Assembly: GCF_024128855.1 (NCBI RefSeq)
Contig: NZ_JAMYDV010000007.1
Location: forward strand, 92,514 to 156,513
Length of the DNA: 64,000 bases
Direction of reading: 5' to 3'
Source: Rhodovulum tesquicola
Lineage (GTDB): Bacteria; Pseudomonadota; Alphaproteobacteria; Rhodobacterales; Rhodobacteraceae
Within the stretch, counting starts at the first letter, position 1; every line of letters starts with the position of its first letter. The translations under genes were made by a program, and so were the position numbers. A model generated the notes under the pieces. It saw nothing but the letters and a program-made list of their open reading frames with translations. It had not been told where the DNA came from and ran no database searches. Of the stretch, positions 16,915-25,138 are shown in pieces.

Positions 16915-18135
16915 ATGAAGGTTCCGGCACGCAACATCATCCTGATCGGGCTTGGCGCGGCGCTGGCGGGCGGGTTGATCTATACCGCCTTCCGCACCGA
17001 ACCGGTGCCGGTCGATCTGCACATCGTCACAAGCGGGCCGATGCAGGTCACCGTGAATGCCGATGGAAAGACCCGCATCCGCGACATCTACGAGGTCGCC
17101 GCGCCCCTGACCGGCACCGCGCTGCGCTCGCCCGTCGAGGTGGGCGAGCGGGTGGTCCGCGGCGAAACCGTGGTCGCCATCGTCGAGCCGACTGCGCCCA
17201 GCCTGCTGGACACCCGCTCGCGCGTGCAGGCCGAGGCCGCCGTGCGCGAGGCGCAGGCCGCGCGCGCACAGGCCGAGAGCGGGCTGCGGAAGGCCGACGA
17301 GGACCTGAACTATGCCGAAACGCAGTTCGAGCGGGCGCAGACGCTGGTCGAACGCGGCGTGGCCACCTTTACCCGGCTCGAGGACGCGACCCAGCAGCTT
17401 GCCATCGCCCGGGCGGCCCGCGATGCCGCCGCCTCGGGGCTGGCCATGGCGGATGGCGCGCTGGAACGCGCCCGCGCCGCGCTGATCGCGCCCGCGGTGG
17501 ACGGACCGGGCGCTCCGGCGGGTGAATGCTGCGTGCAGATTCACGCCCCCATCGACGGCATGGTGCTGGAAATCGACGTGATCTCGGAACGGCCGGTCAC
17601 AATCGGCACGCGGCTTCTGTCGGTCGGGCGGCCCGACGACCTGGAAATCGTGGCGGACCTTCTGTCCTCGGACGCGGTGCGGCTGCAACCCAGCGCGCGG
17701 GCAATGGTCGAACGCTGGGGCGGCGGCGCGACGCTGGAGGCCCGGCTGCGCAAGGTCGAGCCCGTGGCCCGCACCAAGGTCTCGGCGCTGGGGATCGAGG
17801 AACAGCGGGTCGATGCCCGCTTCGACATCCTGACCGCGGCCGAGGACCGCGCCGGACTGGGCGAAGGCTTCGCCGTGTTCCTGCGCATCGTCGAATGGCA
17901 GGCCGAGGACGCGCTTCAGGTGCCGCTTTCGGCGCTGTTCCGCCGCGATGGCGGCTGGGCGGTGTTTGCCGTCGAAAACGCCACCGCGAAGTTGACCCCG
18001 GTCGAGATCGGCCGCCGGGGCGAAACCACGGCCGAGGTCCTGGACGGGCTCGAACCGGGGCTTGCGGTCGTCACCCACCCCTCTGACCGGATCGGCGAGG
18101 GAACGGCGGTCGTGGACCGCGCCACGCTTGAATGA
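16915..18135 (+). CDS. HlyD-family membrane-fusion (periplasmic adaptor) protein
   Basis: A protein of 406 residues: an N-terminal membrane anchor (about 7-25), a lipoyl-like half-domain, and an alpha-helical hairpin (about 100-185, rich in Ala, Glu and Arg with repeated AQAARAQAES-like heptads). The second lipoyl half and a beta-barrel (HAPIDGMVLEID near 206) follow. It should bridge the FtsX-like permease to an outer-membrane channel, which is not in the window. Order ATPase-permease-adaptor differs from the common adaptor-first order of DevBCA and MacAB. Cysteine pair CC near residue 203 is unexplained. Confidence 0.87.
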   Translation: MKVPARNIILIGLGAALAGGLIYTAFRTEPVPVDLHIVTSGPMQVTVNADGKTRIRDIYEVAAPLTGTALRSPVEVGERVVRGETVVAIVEPTAPSLLDTRSRVQAEAAVREAQAARAQAESGLRKADEDLNYAETQFERAQTLVERGVATFTRLEDATQQLAIARAARDAAASGLAMADGALERARAALIAPAVDGPGAPAGECCVQIHAPIDGMVLEIDVISERPVTIGTRLLSVGRPDDLEIVADLLSSDAVRLQPSARAMVERWGGGATLEARLRKVEPVARTKVSALGIEEQRVDARFDILTAAEDRAGLGEGFAVFLRIVEWQAEDALQVPLSALFRRDGGWAVFAVENATAKLTPVEIGRRGETTAEVLDGLEPGLAVVTHPSDRIGEGTAVVDRATLE

Positions 18136-18295
18136 CCGCCGATATGTGATTCGATGACAGCCCGGTGACAACAGGCAGCGGGCGATTGCCGCGCGGCTTT
18201 CGGACCCGGATCGCGGCTGTTTCGGGCGCCGCGGCGCTCTGCTATAGGGCGTCGCGGGGGCGCGGCATGCGCCCGGACCGGCGAGGTGTCACGCG

Positions 18296-19039
18296 ATGAT
18301 GAACTGGCCCGCGGGCGGGTCCGATCCGCTGCTCGAAGCATTGCAATCCGACCATCTGCCCGATCTGGGCCATGTCGACATGGCGGGATTGCTGGGCGAC
18401 CCGCGGCTTGGGCGCAGGGCGCTGGTCTCGTCCTTCGGGGCGGAAAGTGCCGCTCTTCTGCATTTCGTCGCGCAGCTTTTCCCCGACATGCCGGTGCTGT
18501 TCATCGACACCGGCCGACACTTTGCCGAAACGCTGAGCTATCGCGACCTGCTGGCCGAACGGCTGGGACTGAACCTCGTGAACATCCGGCCCGATCCCGC
18601 GACACTGGCCGGCGAGGATCCGGACGGGCGGCTTCACGCGCGCGATCCGAACATGTGCTGCACCCTGCGCAAGACCTTTCCGCTGGCCGATGCGCTGGAA
18701 GGGTTCGACACCTGGATCTCGGGGCGCAAGCGCTACCAGGGCGCGACAAGGGCCGCCCTGCCCGTGATCGAGCGCGACGGCAGCCATCTCAAGGTGAACC
18801 CGCTGGCCCTCTGGACCGAGGCCGATCTGGCGGCCTATTTCGCGGCGCATGACCTGCCCCGCCACCCGCTGGTGGATCGCGGCTATGCCTCGATCGGTTG
18901 CGCCCCCTGTACGCGGCCCGTGCGCAATGGCGAGGCGCTGCGCGCCGGCCGCTGGGCCGACAATCCCGACAAGACCGAATGCGGCATCCATCTGGGCCCC
19001 GATGGCCGTTTCGTGCGCGGGCGTCCCGGGCGGGGCTGA
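18296..19039 (+). CDS. cysH: Assimilatory adenylyl-sulfate (APS) reductase
   Basis: A 247-residue PAPS-reductase-fold enzyme that reduces activated sulfate to sulfite. The four iron-sulfur cysteines of the APS-specific type are present: C121-C122 (NMCCTLRK) and C202/C205 (GCAPC). The catalytic ECGIH cysteine is C229. Presence of the CC and CxxC pairs points to adenylylsulfate rather than PAPS as substrate. Two ATGs (18296, 18299) fit a GAGG site. It stands alone, with no cysDNIJ neighbours. The sulfide-oxidising operon that follows is a separate transcription unit with its own promoter. Confidence 0.92.
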   Translation: MMNWPAGGSDPLLEALQSDHLPDLGHVDMAGLLGDPRLGRRALVSSFGAESAALLHFVAQLFPDMPVLFIDTGRHFAETLSYRDLLAERLGLNLVNIRPDPATLAGEDPDGRLHARDPNMCCTLRKTFPLADALEGFDTWISGRKRYQGATRAALPVIERDGSHLKVNPLALWTEADLAAYFAAHDLPRHPLVDRGYASIGCAPCTRPVRNGEALRAGRWADNPDKTECGIHLGPDGRFVRGRPGRG

Positions 19040-19107
19040 GAGCCCAGCACGGCGCAGGGCAACCCCGAAAGCGGGCGCAAAAACCTGACCGCGGCAAATA
19101 TGAATCT

Positions 19108-19137
19108 TTGACATAGCTCCGCCTTGTTGCGTATACA
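19108..19137 (+). promoter_or_regulatory. Sigma-70 promoter of the sqr operon
   Basis: A consensus -35 (TTGACA, 19108-19113) is separated by 18 bases from a near-consensus -10 (TATACA, 19132-19137). This is unusually strong for a GC-rich alphaproteobacterium, so the promoter is probably held off by a repressor. A direct repeat ATACACGCGC/ATACACATGC (19133-19152) spans the -10 and the likely start and is a candidate operator. I did not find the ATTC-N8-GAAT site expected for SqrR/BigR. Confidence 0.65.
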
Positions 19138-19181
19138 CGCGCATACACATGCAAGAATGCGAATGTCATAGGAGGAGACCG

Positions 19182-20501
19182 ATGGACCACCCGGATCGAA
19201 TCGCCCTGTCGCGGCGCGGGTTTCTCGGTATGGCGGCCGGGGGGATGGCACTGGCCGGAACGGGGGCGCCCGCGCGGGCGCAAAAGATCCCCACCTCGGC
19301 GCGGATCGTGATCCTGGGCGCGGGCGCGGCCGGGACCACCATGGCACGCCGCCTTGTCGAGCGGCTGGACGGCGCAACGATCACCATCGTCGATGCACGC
19401 AAGCGTCACCTCTACCAGCCCGGCTTCACGCTGATCGCGGCGGGGCTGAAACCGGCAAACTACGCGGTGTCCTCAACGGCGGAATGGCTGCCCAAAGGCG
19501 TCGAATGGATCGAGGAGGCCGCGGCCGAAATCGACCCCGAGGCGAACCGGATCGTCACCGCGGGCGGCAAGACCGTCGCCTATGACTTCCTGATCCTCGC
19601 CACGGGGCTGAAACTCGACTGGGACGCGGTCGAGGGCTTCGACATGAACCTCGTCGGCACCAACGGGATCGGCGCGGTCTATGCCGGACCGGAACAGGCC
19701 GCCGCGACTTGGGGCGCGATGAACCGCTTCACCGACGAGGGCGGAAAGGCCGTGTTCTTCCGCCCCGCGACCGAGATGAAATGCGCGGGCGCACCGCTGA
19801 AATACACCTTCCTCACCGACGATTATGCGCGCCGCAAGGGCAGCCGCGGGCGGGTGGAAGTCCACTACCACGCCCATGCGGGGGCGCTGTTCTCGGTGCC
19901 GATCGTGAACGAGAAGGTGCGGATGCTGTTCGACGACCGGGGCGTGAAGACCCAATACAACCACGTCATCAAGGCGATCGACCCGGGGAAGAAGATACTC
20001 ACCTTCGCCACCCCCGAGGGCGATATCGAGACCGATTACGACTTCACCAACGTGATCCCGCCGATGGTGGCCCCCGACGTGCTGCGCAACTCGCCCCTGC
20101 CCTGGCAGGGTGGCCCCTGGATCAACGAGGGCTGGGCCGAGGTGAACCAGGAGACGATGCGCCATGTCCGCTATCCGAACGTCTTCGCGGTCGGCGATTG
20201 CGCGGGCGTGCCCAAGGGCAAGACCGCGGCCTCGGTCAAATGGCAGGTGCCGGTCGCCGAGGATCACCTGATCGCCGATATCGAGGACAGGCTGAGCCCG
20301 GCCACCTATAACGGCTATACCTCCTGCCCGATGATCACCCGGGTCGGCCGCGCGATGCTGATCGAGTTCGACTACAAGAACAACCTGGTCGAATCCTTCC
20401 CCGGGGTGATCGCGCCGCTGGAGGAATTGTGGATTTCCTGGCTAATGAAGGAGGTGGCGCTGAAGGCCACCTACAACGCGATGCTGCGCGGCAAGGCTTG
20501 A
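19182..20501 (+). CDS. sqr: Tat-exported sulfide:quinone oxidoreductase
   Basis: A 439-residue FAD disulfide oxidoreductase that oxidises sulfide and feeds electrons to quinone on the periplasmic face. It has a twin-arginine signal (SRRGFLG, 10-16), then the FAD dinucleotide motif GAGAAG (46-51), a late FAD motif FAVGDCAG, and cysteines in MKCAGAPLK and TSCPMITRVGRA that correspond to redox cysteines of the family. The ATG at 19182 follows GGAGGAG; an upstream in-frame start lacks a site. A flavocytochrome c-like function is less likely because no cytochrome gene is adjacent. Confidence 0.88.
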   Translation: MDHPDRIALSRRGFLGMAAGGMALAGTGAPARAQKIPTSARIVILGAGAAGTTMARRLVERLDGATITIVDARKRHLYQPGFTLIAAGLKPANYAVSSTAEWLPKGVEWIEEAAAEIDPEANRIVTAGGKTVAYDFLILATGLKLDWDAVEGFDMNLVGTNGIGAVYAGPEQAAATWGAMNRFTDEGGKAVFFRPATEMKCAGAPLKYTFLTDDYARRKGSRGRVEVHYHAHAGALFSVPIVNEKVRMLFDDRGVKTQYNHVIKAIDPGKKILTFATPEGDIETDYDFTNVIPPMVAPDVLRNSPLPWQGGPWINEGWAEVNQETMRHVRYPNVFAVGDCAGVPKGKTAASVKWQVPVAEDHLIADIEDRLSPATYNGYTSCPMITRVGRAMLIEFDYKNNLVESFPGVIAPLEELWISWLMKEVALKATYNAMLRGKA

Positions 20502-20513
20502 GGAGGACGGATC

Positions 20514-20873
20514 ATGAAGGAACTGACTTTCGGAACGTTGATCGCCGTGTTCGAGGAAATGTATGGCCCCTGGCTGTTCTGGGCCATGGTGCTCGTCGCT
20601 GCAATGATTACTCTGGCATTCATCTTTGTCCTGATTCGGGACCGCAGCATCGAGGGCCGCTATCTGGCGCGGGCCGAGCTGACGGCACCGATCGGGGCAA
20701 TCGCCGCGATCCTGTTCGTGCAATACATCACGAATTCGGGCTTTGCCGATATCGGCGGACCGATCGACGTGATCGTCGTGCTGATGATCGGGGTCGCGGG
20801 GGCGGGCGGCCTGACCTTCCTGGCCTATGTGGCGCAGGCATTCATGAGGCAGCCCGGGAACAACCGGAACTGA
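20514..20873 (+). CDS. DUF5368 small membrane protein
   Basis: A 119-residue protein with three predicted membrane helices (about 17-40, 56-74 and 82-106). It matches my memory of DUF5368, a family of unknown function found next to sulfide:quinone oxidoreductase genes. It starts 12 bases after sqr with a strong GAGGAGG site and ends immediately before the SLAC1 gene, so it belongs to the same operon. A role in sulfide or polysulfide handling at the membrane is inferred only from linkage. Confidence 0.7.
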   Translation: MKELTFGTLIAVFEEMYGPWLFWAMVLVAAMITLAFIFVLIRDRSIEGRYLARAELTAPIGAIAAILFVQYITNSGFADIGGPIDVIVVLMIGVAGAGGLTFLAYVAQAFMRQPGNNRN

Positions 20874-20894
20874 TTGCAAGGGATCGCCACCGCG

Positions 20895-21878
20895 ATGAAC
20901 GCATCCGTCGAAACCGGGACGGGCCAGCCCGAAAGCCGCCTGGCCCATTTCCCGATCACCTTCTTCGCCACCGTCATGGGGATGCTGGGGCTGACGCTCG
21001 CGCTCCATGCCGGGGAACGGGCCTTCGGGCTGAGCGGGCTGTTTTCCAACACGGCGCTGATCGCCTCGGTGGCGCTGCTGGTGACGGTTGCCGCGCTTTA
21101 CGGGCTGAAGCTGCTCACGCAGTTCCGGATGGCGGCCGCGGAATGGCACCATCCGGTGCGGCTGGCCTTCTTTCCCACGGTCTCGATCTCGCTGATCCTG
21201 CTGGCAACCGCGCTGGTGGGCGCGCACCCTGCGCTGGCCGAACCGATCTGGATCGTCGGCACCGTCCTTCAGGGCGGGCTGGCGCTTCTGGTGATCTCGG
21301 ACTGGATCGGGCATCGCGACTTCAAGCCCGGACAGATGAACGCCGCCTGGTTCATCCCGGCGGTCGGCAACATCCTGGTGCCGATTGCCGGGGCGCCGCT
21401 GGGCTATCTGGAAATCTCGTGGCTGTTCTTCTCGGGCGGCCTGCTGTTCTGGGTGGTGCTGCTGACTCTGGTGATGAACCGGCTGACCTTTCACGAACCG
21501 CTGCCGAGCCGTCTGCAGCCGACGCTGGTGATCCTGATCGCGCCGCCTGCGGTGGGCTTCATCGCCTGGATGCGGCTGAATGGCGCGATGGACCAACTGG
21601 CGATGTTCCTGATCCATGCGGCCTATGTCTTTGCGCTGATCGTGGCCACGCAATTGCCGAAGATCCTGCGGCTGCCCTTTGCGCTGTCGTTCTGGGCGCT
21701 CAGCTTTCCGCTGGCCGCGCTGACCGTGGCGACCTTCGTCTATGCCGAGGAGATGGGATCGGCATTCCACAAGGGGCTGGGCGCGGGTCTGCTGGCACTG
21801 CTGCTCGTGGTGATCGCGGTTCTGGTCGGGCGCACCGGCGTGGCGATCGCGCGCGGGGAAATCTGTCGGCCGGAATAG
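20895..21878 (+). CDS. SLAC1/TDT-family anion channel or transporter
   Basis: A protein of 327 residues with about ten membrane segments, opening with the family motif FPITFFATVMGMLGLTLAL. The family contains tellurite-resistance, malate and sulfite exporters and plant SLAC1 anion channels. Third place in an sqr operon suggests release of an oxidised sulfur anion such as sulfite, or movement of sulfide (HS-). I prefer the ATG at 20895, preceded by AAGGGA; an in-frame TTG at 20874 directly abuts the DUF5368 stop and is the alternative start. Confidence 0.75.
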   Translation: MNASVETGTGQPESRLAHFPITFFATVMGMLGLTLALHAGERAFGLSGLFSNTALIASVALLVTVAALYGLKLLTQFRMAAAEWHHPVRLAFFPTVSISLILLATALVGAHPALAEPIWIVGTVLQGGLALLVISDWIGHRDFKPGQMNAAWFIPAVGNILVPIAGAPLGYLEISWLFFSGGLLFWVVLLTLVMNRLTFHEPLPSRLQPTLVILIAPPAVGFIAWMRLNGAMDQLAMFLIHAAYVFALIVATQLPKILRLPFALSFWALSFPLAALTVATFVYAEEMGSAFHKGLGAGLLALLLVVIAVLVGRTGVAIARGEICRPE

Positions 21879-21889
21879 GTCTGGACCGG

Positions 21890-21914
21890 CCCGGGGGACA
21901 CTCCCGCCCCCGGG
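21890..21914. terminator. GC-rich hairpin after the sqr operon
   Basis: CCCGGGGG (21890-21897) pairs with CCCCCGGG (21907-21914) around a nine-base loop, 11 bases past the SLAC1 stop. It lies between convergent genes and directly leads into the intergenic repeat element. It may terminate the sqr operon; there is no U-tract. Confidence 0.45.
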
Positions 21915-22020
21915 GCGAAGCGGCGCCTGCGCGCCGCGTCGCCCCGGGGTTGGGCGTGGCGCGCCCGGCTGACGCCGGGCGCGTGCCTCCGGCGGGGATA
22001 TTTCGGGCCAGAAGAAGGGG
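21899..22020 (+). repeat. Intergenic repeat element, copy A
   Basis: About 120 bases lie between the convergent SLAC1 and znuB genes. They share three blocks with copy B at 26155-26283 (opposite orientation): CTCCCGCCCCCGGGG, CCGGGGTTGGGCGTGGC, and GCCTCCGGCGGGG followed by ATATTTCGG and AGAAGAAG. Between the second and third blocks sits a hairpin, GCGCCCGGC (21961-21969) with GCCGGGCGC (21974-21982). The hairpin sequence differs from copy B but the pairing is kept. From memory, similar CCTCCGGCGGG...AGAAGAAG tails are common between genes in Rhodobacteraceae. Function is unknown. Confidence 0.7.
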
Positions 22021-22025
22021 CCGGG

Positions 22026-22811
22026 TCAGGCCCGGCGCGGCGCGAGGCGGCTGAGCGCGAAGAGCGCGGTCGCGGCGACCACGATGCTTGGGCCTGCGGG
22101 GGTGTCGAAGGTCAGTGAGCCCCAGAGACCGCCCAGCGCGGACAGCGCGGCCAGGGCGGTCGCCAGAAGCGCCATTTCCTCGGGCGAGCGGGCCAGCGGG
22201 CGCGCCGCGGCCGCCGGGATGATCAGCATCGCCACGATCAGAAGCGCGCCGACAACCTGCAGCGCCACGGCCACGACAAGGGCAAGCGCCACGGTCAGAA
22301 CCAGACGCTCGCGCTCGGGGTCGAGGCCCGAGGCCTTGGCGAGATCCTCGCTGACGGTCACCGTCAACAGCGCGCTCCAGCGCCAGAGCAGCAGCGCCAG
22401 AACGCAAAGCGCTCCCGCCCAGATTGACGCCAACTGGCCCCGGCCCACGGCAAGGATATCGCCGAAGAGATAGGCCGAGAGGTCGACCCGCACGGATGGC
22501 AGGAAGGACACCGCGACCAGCCCGATGGCCAGCGCGCCATGGGCCAGCACGCCAAGCGCGGTGTCGATCGCAAGGCCGCGCCCCGCCAGCGCGGTGACGG
22601 TCAGAGCCATGGCCAGCGCCGTTGCAAGCGTGCCCGCGAAGAGCGAGATCTGGAAACCCAGCGCCAGCGCCACGCCGAGGATCGCGGCATGCGCCGTCGC
22701 CTCGCCGAAATAGGCCATCCGACGCCAGACAACGAAGCTGCCCAAGGGGCCGGCCGCGATGGCCACAGCCAGACCGGCCAGGGCGGCGCGCACCAGGAAA
22801 TCATCCAGCAT
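22026..22811 (-). CDS. znuB: Zinc ABC transporter permease
   Basis: A 261-residue ABC-3 family permease with about eight membrane helices and the family segment GEATAHAAILGVALALG near residues 36-52. It imports Zn2+ with ZnuC and ZnuA. The ATG at 22811 lies inside the 3' end of znuC (11-base overlap), so translation is coupled. It is the last gene of zur-znuC-znuB and converges on the sqr operon. The longer open frame reaching 22925 is only the His-rich znuC tail read in another frame. Confidence 0.92.
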   Translation of the reverse strand: MLDDFLVRAALAGLAVAIAAGPLGSFVVWRRMAYFGEATAHAAILGVALALGFQISLFAGTLATALAMALTVTALAGRGLAIDTALGVLAHGALAIGLVAVSFLPSVRVDLSAYLFGDILAVGRGQLASIWAGALCVLALLLWRWSALLTVTVSEDLAKASGLDPERERLVLTVALALVVAVALQVVGALLIVAMLIIPAAAARPLARSPEEMALLATALAALSALGGLWGSLTFDTPAGPSIVVAATALFALSRLAPRRA

Positions 22812-23577
22812 GGGCCGGTTCCTTGTGCGCGACGTGGCCGTCGTCATGGTCGTGGTCATGCGCGCAGGCATCGTGATCGTGGTCATGCGCATGCTGGTAA
22901 AGCGCCATCGTGCCCTGGGTGCCAAGTCCGAACAGTGCCCGGTATTCCGGCGCGGCGGTCACCACATGGGGCTGGCCCTGGCAGCAGATATGACCGTTCA
23001 GGCAGATCACCCGGTCAGAGGCGGCCATCACCACATGCAGGTCATGGCTGACCATCAGGATGCCCGCGCCGGTCTCGCGCCGGACATCCTCGACCAGCTG
23101 GTAGAAGGACGCGGTGCCGGGCTGGTCGAGGCCCTGCGTCGCCTCGTCCAGGATCAGCAGTTCGGGCTCGGCCAGCAAGGCGCGCGCCAGCAGCACCCGC
23201 TGGAACTGCCCGCCCGACAGCGCGGTCATCTGGCGGCCCTCGAGCCCCGGCACCCCGACATGGGCCAGCATCGCCGCGATCTCGGCCCGACCGCGGCGGT
23301 CGGGCAGCGACAGGAAGCGCGCGACACTCAGCGGCATCCGGTCATCCACCGCCAGCCGCTGCGGCACATAGCCGATACGCAGCCCGGCGCGGCGCGTCAC
23401 CTGCCCCTCGGACGGCCGGATCACCCCCAACAGCGCGCGCACCAGCGAGGACTTGCCCGACCCGTTCGGGCCGACAAGTGTCACGATCTCGCCGGGCTCG
23501 ATCGAGAAGGCGACATCGCGCAGCGCGACCATCGCGCCATAGCGCACCCCGAGCCCGCGCGCAGCGATCAGCGTCAT
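22801..23577 (-). CDS. znuC: Zinc ABC transporter ATPase with His-rich tail
   Basis: A 258-residue ATPase with Walker A GPNGSGKS near residue 36, signature LSGGQFQRVLLARA, Walker B LLILDEATQGLD and switch His in VSHDLH. The last 30 or so residues are a His/Asp-rich tail (two HDHDHD clusters with one Cys), which probably binds zinc in the cytoplasm. An AGGAGGG site precedes the ATG at 23577. The start overlaps the zur stop by four bases (ATGA). The tail is far more His-rich than in E. coli ZnuC and may sense or buffer imported zinc. Confidence 0.93.
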   Translation of the reverse strand: MTLIAARGLGVRYGAMVALRDVAFSIEPGEIVTLVGPNGSGKSSLVRALLGVIRPSEGQVTRRAGLRIGYVPQRLAVDDRMPLSVARFLSLPDRRGRAEIAAMLAHVGVPGLEGRQMTALSGGQFQRVLLARALLAEPELLILDEATQGLDQPGTASFYQLVEDVRRETGAGILMVSHDLHVVMAASDRVICLNGHICCQGQPHVVTAAPEYRALFGLGTQGTMALYQHAHDHDHDACAHDHDHDDGHVAHKEPAHAG

Positions 23578-24062
23578 TCGTCGCCCTCCTGGCAAGCGGG
23601 GCAGAGGCCGACCGCCTCGATGCTCATCCGCTCGACCCGGAAGCCGAGCGGCCCGGCCGATTGCCGAAGGGCCGTGGCCACCGCCGCCCCCGGCGCCTCG
23701 GCCAGCCCGTTGCAGGCCGAGCAGATCAGGAAGACCGGCACATGCGCCTCGCCCGGGTGCATGCAGGCGGCAAAGGCGTTCAGCCGCCGGATGCGATGGG
23801 CAAACCCATGCTCGACCAGGAATTCCAGCGCGCGATAGGCCACGGGCGGCTGGCGGCCGAACCCCTCTTCGGCCAGCCGGTCGAGCACATCATAGGCGCC
23901 CAGCGCCTGATGCGACTCGAGCAGGATTTCCAGCGCGCGGCGCCGCACGGGGGTCAGGCGCAGGCCCTTTGCCTCGGCCACGGCTTCGGCATGGGCCATC
24001 GCCCCGTCGCGGCAGGCGGCGTGGTCATGGCTGGCAAAGGCCAGCGTGCCGTCGGGGTCCAT
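23574..24062 (-). CDS. zur: Fur-family zinc uptake regulator
   Basis: A 162-residue Fur-family repressor with an N-terminal winged helix (LTPVRRRALEILLES near 36-50) and a C-terminal dimer domain. It has two CxxC pairs for the structural zinc (CSAC and CPAC), plus histidines in CMHPGEAHV. Linkage to znuABC identifies it as Zur rather than Fur. With zinc bound it should block both its own operon and znuA at the box in the 80-base gap. znuC begins inside its stop codon. Confidence 0.92.
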   Translation of the reverse strand: MDPDGTLAFASHDHAACRDGAMAHAEAVAEAKGLRLTPVRRRALEILLESHQALGAYDVLDRLAEEGFGRQPPVAYRALEFLVEHGFAHRIRRLNAFAACMHPGEAHVPVFLICSACNGLAEAPGAAVATALRQSAGPLGFRVERMSIEAVGLCPACQEGDE

Positions 24063-24080
24063 CCGATTCCCTCTTGACTA

Positions 24081-24093
24081 GTTATCTTATAAC
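24081..24093. promoter_or_regulatory. Zur box between zur and znuA
   Basis: GTTAT-CTT-ATAAC is a perfect inverted repeat, extended by flanking A/T. It matches the alphaproteobacterial Zur palindrome (roughly TGTTATANTATAACA). It sits in the 80-base divergent promoter, 18 bases from the zur ATG and 49 bases from znuA. It overlaps the spacer after a TTGACT (24074-24079) that can serve as the znuA -35. Confidence 0.8.
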
Positions 24094-24142
24094 ATATTCC
24101 TTGCCTGCCGAGCCGCACAACCCCGAAACGAAGGAGCCGCCC

Positions 24143-25090
24143 ATGCGTTCGCTGACCGCCCTTGCCCTTGTCCTGACCGCCGCCCCGGCACTGGCCGAGC
24201 CGCCCAGAGTAATGACGGATATCCCTGCCGTCCATGCGCTGACCGCCGCTGTCATGGGGGATCTTGGTACGCCCGACATCCTGCTCGACAAGGGGGCTGA
24301 CCCGCATCATTTCCAGCTGCGCCCGTCCCAGGCCAAGGCGCTGTCCGAGGCCGATCTGGTGCTCTGGATCGGGCCGCGCTTGACGCCCTGGCTGGAACGC
24401 GCCATCGCCGGCGTCGGGCTTTCGGGCGAAAGCGTTGCGCTGCTCGATCTGCCGGGCACGTTCCGGCGCGATTTCGGCGACACGGACGGGCATGATCACG
24501 ACCATGACCACGATCACGGCCATGACCACGCGCATGAGACGGCCGAGACACATGACCATACCGGGCTCGATCCCCATGCCTGGCTCGACCCCGAGAACGG
24601 GCGCGTCTGGACGCGGGCCATCGCCGATCGGCTTGCCGCGCTCGACCCCGACAACGCCGCCACCTATGCCGCCAATGCCGAAGCGACGCTCGCCGCCATC
24701 GACGCGGCCGAGGCCGAGACACGCGACCTGCTGGCCCCGGTGGGCGATGCGCCGATCATGGTCTTCCACGATGCCTATGGCTATTTCGCCGATCATTTCG
24801 GGATCACGGTCGCCGGGTCCATCGCGCTCGGCGATGCCGCCTCGCCGGGCGCCGGGCGGCTGACAGAGCTGCGCGGCCAGCTTCGCGACGGCGCGGTGGT
24901 CTGCATCTTCCCCGAGGCCCAGCACGATCCGGCCTATGTCACCGCCATCGTCGAGGACACCGGAACGCGCATCGGCGGGCTGCTGGACCCGTCGGGCAGC
25001 ACCATGGAATTCGGCCCCGGCCTTTACCCTGCCCTCCTGACCGGCCTTGCCCGGACCATCGCGGACTGCGTCACGGGCGAAACCGGCTGA
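24143..25090 (+). CDS. znuA: Zinc ABC transporter periplasmic binding protein
   Basis: A 315-residue cluster A-I metal-binding protein. It has a signal peptide of about 18 residues (ALVLTAAPALAEPP) and a central His-rich loop (HDHDHDHDHGHDHAH, about residues 116-135). Zinc-site histidines lie in DPHHFQLRP and LDPHAWLDPENG. It captures Zn2+ in the periplasm for ZnuBC. The ATG at 24143 follows GAAGGAG; the frame open upstream overlaps zur. It is transcribed divergently from zur and ends before a strong hairpin. Confidence 0.94.
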   Translation: MRSLTALALVLTAAPALAEPPRVMTDIPAVHALTAAVMGDLGTPDILLDKGADPHHFQLRPSQAKALSEADLVLWIGPRLTPWLERAIAGVGLSGESVALLDLPGTFRRDFGDTDGHDHDHDHDHGHDHAHETAETHDHTGLDPHAWLDPENGRVWTRAIADRLAALDPDNAATYAANAEATLAAIDAAEAETRDLLAPVGDAPIMVFHDAYGYFADHFGITVAGSIALGDAASPGAGRLTELRGQLRDGAVVCIFPEAQHDPAYVTAIVEDTGTRIGGLLDPSGSTMEFGPGLYPALLTGLARTIADCVTGETG

Positions 25091-25101
25091 CGCAGGGGAA
25101 T

Positions 25102-25128
25102 GCCCCGACCCGGTTGCCGGGCCGGGGC
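25102..25128. terminator. Bidirectional hairpin between znuA and bhcD
   Basis: GCCCCG-A-CCCGG (25102-25113) pairs with CCGGG-C-CGGGGC (25117-25128) around a three-base loop: 11 pairs with one A-C mismatch. It occupies most of the 48-base gap between two convergent genes and should terminate both operons. Confidence 0.7.
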
Positions 25129-25138
25129 CCCCACCGCT

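Noticed and set aside
14926..18171. A 1081-residue open frame on the minus strand opposite the exporter operon
   Set aside because: It is the shadow of high-GC codons in the real plus-strand genes. It is rich in Arg, His, Gln and Gly, has no recognisable domain, and would overlap three well-supported genes.
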